Assembly (NCBI GenBank): GCA_036897095.1
Contig: JAYMSP010000179.1
Location: forward strand, 1 to 64,000
Direction of reading: 5' to 3'
Source of the DNA: Plantago elongata
Lineage: Eukaryota > Streptophyta > Magnoliopsida > Lamiales > Plantaginaceae
DNA length: 64,000 nt
Shown here: piece by piece, positions 63,583 to 64,000 of the stretch
Position numbering within the stretch: position 1 is the first letter of the stretch
How the letters are laid out: the number at the start of each line of letters is the position of its first letter
The notes under the pieces: generated by a model
What the model saw: the letters and a program-made list of their open reading frames with translations, nothing else
What the model was told of the DNA's origin: nothing
Database searches by the model: none
Position numbers and translations under genes: made by a program

Positions 63583-64000
63583 ATGGAGGCTTCTGAGATA
63601 ATTGATGAAGGGGCTTGCCTCATCAATGGAGAATTTTTCAACCCTGTTCTTACCATGGGAACGCAGGTTTCCTGCCTGCTTGTCATCTCCCATTTCTTTC
63701 AAATCCTTCTCAAGCCCTTAGGCCAGCCCACCCCTGTCGCGCAAATTCTCGTAAGTACGTCTCAAACCACACATACATGTATGTTTTCAGCCTAATGTGC
63801 ATTGGTGTCAATCAATCTTTAGCATCTTCTTTAAAAAAAGGTTCAGAAATTAGGATAATTAAAGATTTTGGTTCGGGATTTTGATGGACTTTTCCTCAAG
63901 AATGTGATGTATAGCTAAGACTTTAGAAATACATGTTCTTACAGCTCTTTTCTGCTAATAAGGTATTGAGATTGCTAGATTTGTTATGCAAGAGATGTTT
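63583..64000 (+). CDS. Cation/H+ exchanger (CHX family), first exon only
   Basis: The first exon (63583-63750, 56 codons, phase 0) ends at a GTAAGT donor; later exons lie beyond the window or are not visible before its end. It reads MEASEIIDEGACLINGEFF, then the first transmembrane helix (TMGTQVSCLLVISHFF), then LLKPLGQPTPVAQIL. The GQP-PVAQIL element followed by an exon end is typical of plant CHX proteins, monovalent cation/proton antiporters of the CPA2 superfamily in endomembranes or plasma membrane. The CHX28 group is my best guess among family members. Full-length family members have about 800 residues. Confidence 0.8.

Overview
This is a stretch of a plant nuclear chromosome, almost certainly from a eudicot. 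Its genes are intron-rich with GT-AG borders and AT-rich spacers. The proteins are land-plant families: a vegetative-type actin with a leader intron, golgin GRIP, ATG13, an At4g36180-like LRR receptor kinase and a CHX cation/H+ antiporter. The transposons are Ty1/copia and Stowaway-like elements. I cannot name the species; an asterid is possible but is only a guess.

Layout. 1-4.3 kb: 5' part of a broken Ty1/copia element on the minus strand, cut by the window edge. 5.6-9.2 kb (minus): a ten-exon RFC3-like AAA+ gene with a long disordered N-terminus. 10.4-13.7 kb (minus): a PHD-finger gene whose first coding exon is duplicated and whose last exon is a CHR4/PICKLE-type SANT-like domain; no chromodomain or SNF2 motor is visible between. 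17.4-19.0 kb (minus): a three-exon ACOT13-type hotdog thioesterase. 20.5-23.4 kb (minus): ATG13. 23.4-32 kb: AT-rich spacer with an old tandem-repeat tract, MITEs and an internally deleted copia element with both LTRs. 32.1-34.2 kb (plus): actin, 377 residues. 36.7-37.3 kb (plus): an intronless three-helix membrane protein. 37.4-40 kb: MITEs. 40.7-44.1 kb (plus): an intronless LRR receptor-like kinase. 44-52 kb: spacer dominated by a 3.5 kb repeat-rich unit full of the octamer TGAAACTA. 51.8-62.2 kb (plus): GRIP golgin, 21 coding exons, 794 residues. 63.6 kb to the edge (plus): first exon of a CHX antiporter.

The genes do not form one pathway. They are independent housekeeping or signalling genes: DNA clamp-loader-like, chromatin reader, acyl-CoA metabolism, autophagy initiation, cytoskeleton, receptor signalling, Golgi tethering and ion transport. 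I reconstructed exon borders by hand from splice sites, reading phase and family similarity. Six multi-exon or single-exon reading frames close exactly (RFC3-like 689 aa, ACOT13-like 156 aa, ATG13 617 aa, actin 377 aa, LRR kinase 1114 aa, GRIP 794 aa). The PHD/SANT gene is only partly resolved.

The least explained parts are the TGAAACTA arrays at 47.6-51.0 kb with a gene-like interior, the motor-less PHD/SANT gene with its duplicated exon, and a family of three MITEs that share TTAGGGGCTGATTG ends. No searches or computations were run; all similarities are from recognition and by-eye alignment.
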